Shown here: one piece after another, positions 63,598 to 64,000 of the stretch
Layout of the letters: every line of letters begins with the position of its first letter
Position numbering within the stretch: position 1 is the first letter of the stretch
From: Niveispirillum lacus
GTDB lineage: Bacteria > Pseudomonadota > Alphaproteobacteria > Azospirillales > Azospirillaceae
Reading direction: 5' to 3'
Length of the DNA: 64,000 nucleotides
Assembly: GCF_002251795.1 (NCBI RefSeq)
Contig: NZ_NOXU01000025.1
Location: forward strand, 62,001-126,000
Translations under genes and position numbers: made by a program
Notes under the pieces: model-generated
The model's database searches: none
Seen by the model: the letters and a program-made list of their open reading frames with translations, nothing else
What the model was told of the DNA's origin: nothing

Positions 63598-64000
63598 TCA
63601 CCCCTTCTGCACACCCGGCTTGTTTGGATCAACGGCGAACTTTGCCCGGCTGGACAGTTTGCCGCCCGGTAAAGTCACCTGATCCAGCACCTTCAGATCC
63701 ATGGTCAGATGCTTCTGGGTGACCTCACAAAGGCCATAACCGCGCTGATCATTGATCAGTTTAATATGCGGATTCTCGGCCAGCATGCCTTTGGCATTGC
63801 GCCGTTCCATTCCACCATCGCCACCGGACGAGATGGACGTGACCACAAACTCCGAAGCAACAACGGCGCTGGCGGGGTCCTTGTCGTCGAAGACCACATT
63901 GCCGACAATGTTCTGATGCTCGTCACCCGTCAGAACAACGGCGTTACGGATGTTATTGCCCTGAATGTGCTTCAGCAGGCGGGCGCGGGCCACGCGATAA
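63598..64000 (-). CDS. PhoD-like alkaline phosphatase, C-terminal fragment
   Basis: The frame is open to the right edge, so only about 133 C-terminal residues are seen. NNIRNAVVLTGDEHQNIVGN matches the late metal-binding motif of PhoD (GDxH), and VVASEFVVTSISSGGDG the following strand. PhoD enzymes are Tat-exported Ca/Fe phosphodiesterases that release phosphate; the signal peptide would lie outside the window. Confidence 0.82.
   Translation of the reverse strand, partial: YRVARARLLKHIQGNNIRNAVVLTGDEHQNIVGNVVFDDKDPASAVVASEFVVTSISSGGDGGMERRNAKGMLAENPHIKLINDQRGYGLCEVTQKHLTMDLKVLDQVTLPGGKLSSRAKFAVDPNKPGVQKG

Overview
The window is GC-rich (clearly above 60% in most genes) and looks like a chromosomal segment of an alphaproteobacterium, most likely Rhodospirillales/Azospirillaceae (Niveispirillum or Azospirillum-like). 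This is inferred from the PccR-type regulator beside propionyl-CoA carboxylase, an LdtR-type MarR protein, DUF2336 and DUF6065 proteins, an SSF-type sensor kinase and a large Oar-like TonB receptor. No rRNA, tRNA, CRISPR array or insertion sequence was recognised.

Layout. 0-4.2 kb: minus-strand, probably iron-regulated flavin/PepSY operon (PepSY membrane protein, DUF2271, DUF4198, ApbE, flavodoxin reductase cut by the left edge), with a Fur-like box upstream and a 14-bp tandem repeat next to it. 4.5-5.7 kb: an exported protein and a YbjN-like protein. 5.7-14.5 kb: propionyl-CoA/methylmalonyl-CoA locus (pccR, pccB, pccA, scpA). It is visibly disturbed: an AT-rich membrane-protein gene lies between pccR and pccB, pccA has an in-frame TAA, and a second low-GC membrane-protein gene sits between a duplicated 79-bp scpA 5' end and the intact scpA. 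14.5-18.1 kb: a small accessory/defence cluster (Fic toxin with VbhA-like antitoxin, AT-rich AIPR-type protein, DUF29, orphan ParD). 18.2-25 kb: a membrane protein of a family seen three times here, an HTH protein with a long Pro/Ala tail, a Tat-exported tyrosinase, an ECF sigma factor with a membrane partner, and a hybrid histidine kinase.

25.4-32.2 kb: archaic chaperone-usher fimbria genes (chaperone, usher, two spore-coat-U proteins) interrupted by an inverted amidase gene. 32.3-34.9 kb: LdtR, DUF2336, DUF6065. 34.9-40.4 kb: D-amino-acid-oxidase-like lipoprotein, sugar-type MFS transporter, exported amidohydrolase, and two more members of the small membrane family. 40.4-45.4 kb: TetR regulator divergent from an RND efflux pair, with a near-perfect palindrome between them. 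45.4-50.4 kb: bacterioferritin, MaoC-like protein, MgtC/DUF4010 protein, a PadR-siderophore-interacting-protein operon (YqjI/YqjH-like) with palindromic operators, and DedA. 50.7-53.5 kb: small protein, nucleoside deoxyribosyltransferase, CpdB. 53.8-57.5 kb: TonB-dependent receptor and PilZ protein. 57.6-64 kb: SSF-hybrid kinase, a NarL-type regulator with its kinase, a divergent membrane protein, and a PhoD-like fragment at the right edge.

The least explained elements are (1) the disrupted propionate locus with its captured scpA start, (2) the three-member membrane family with a conserved N-terminal signature, (3) a pair of small paralogous proteins sharing a GEWxEEL core, and (4) the HTH protein flanked by inverted 9-bp sites.
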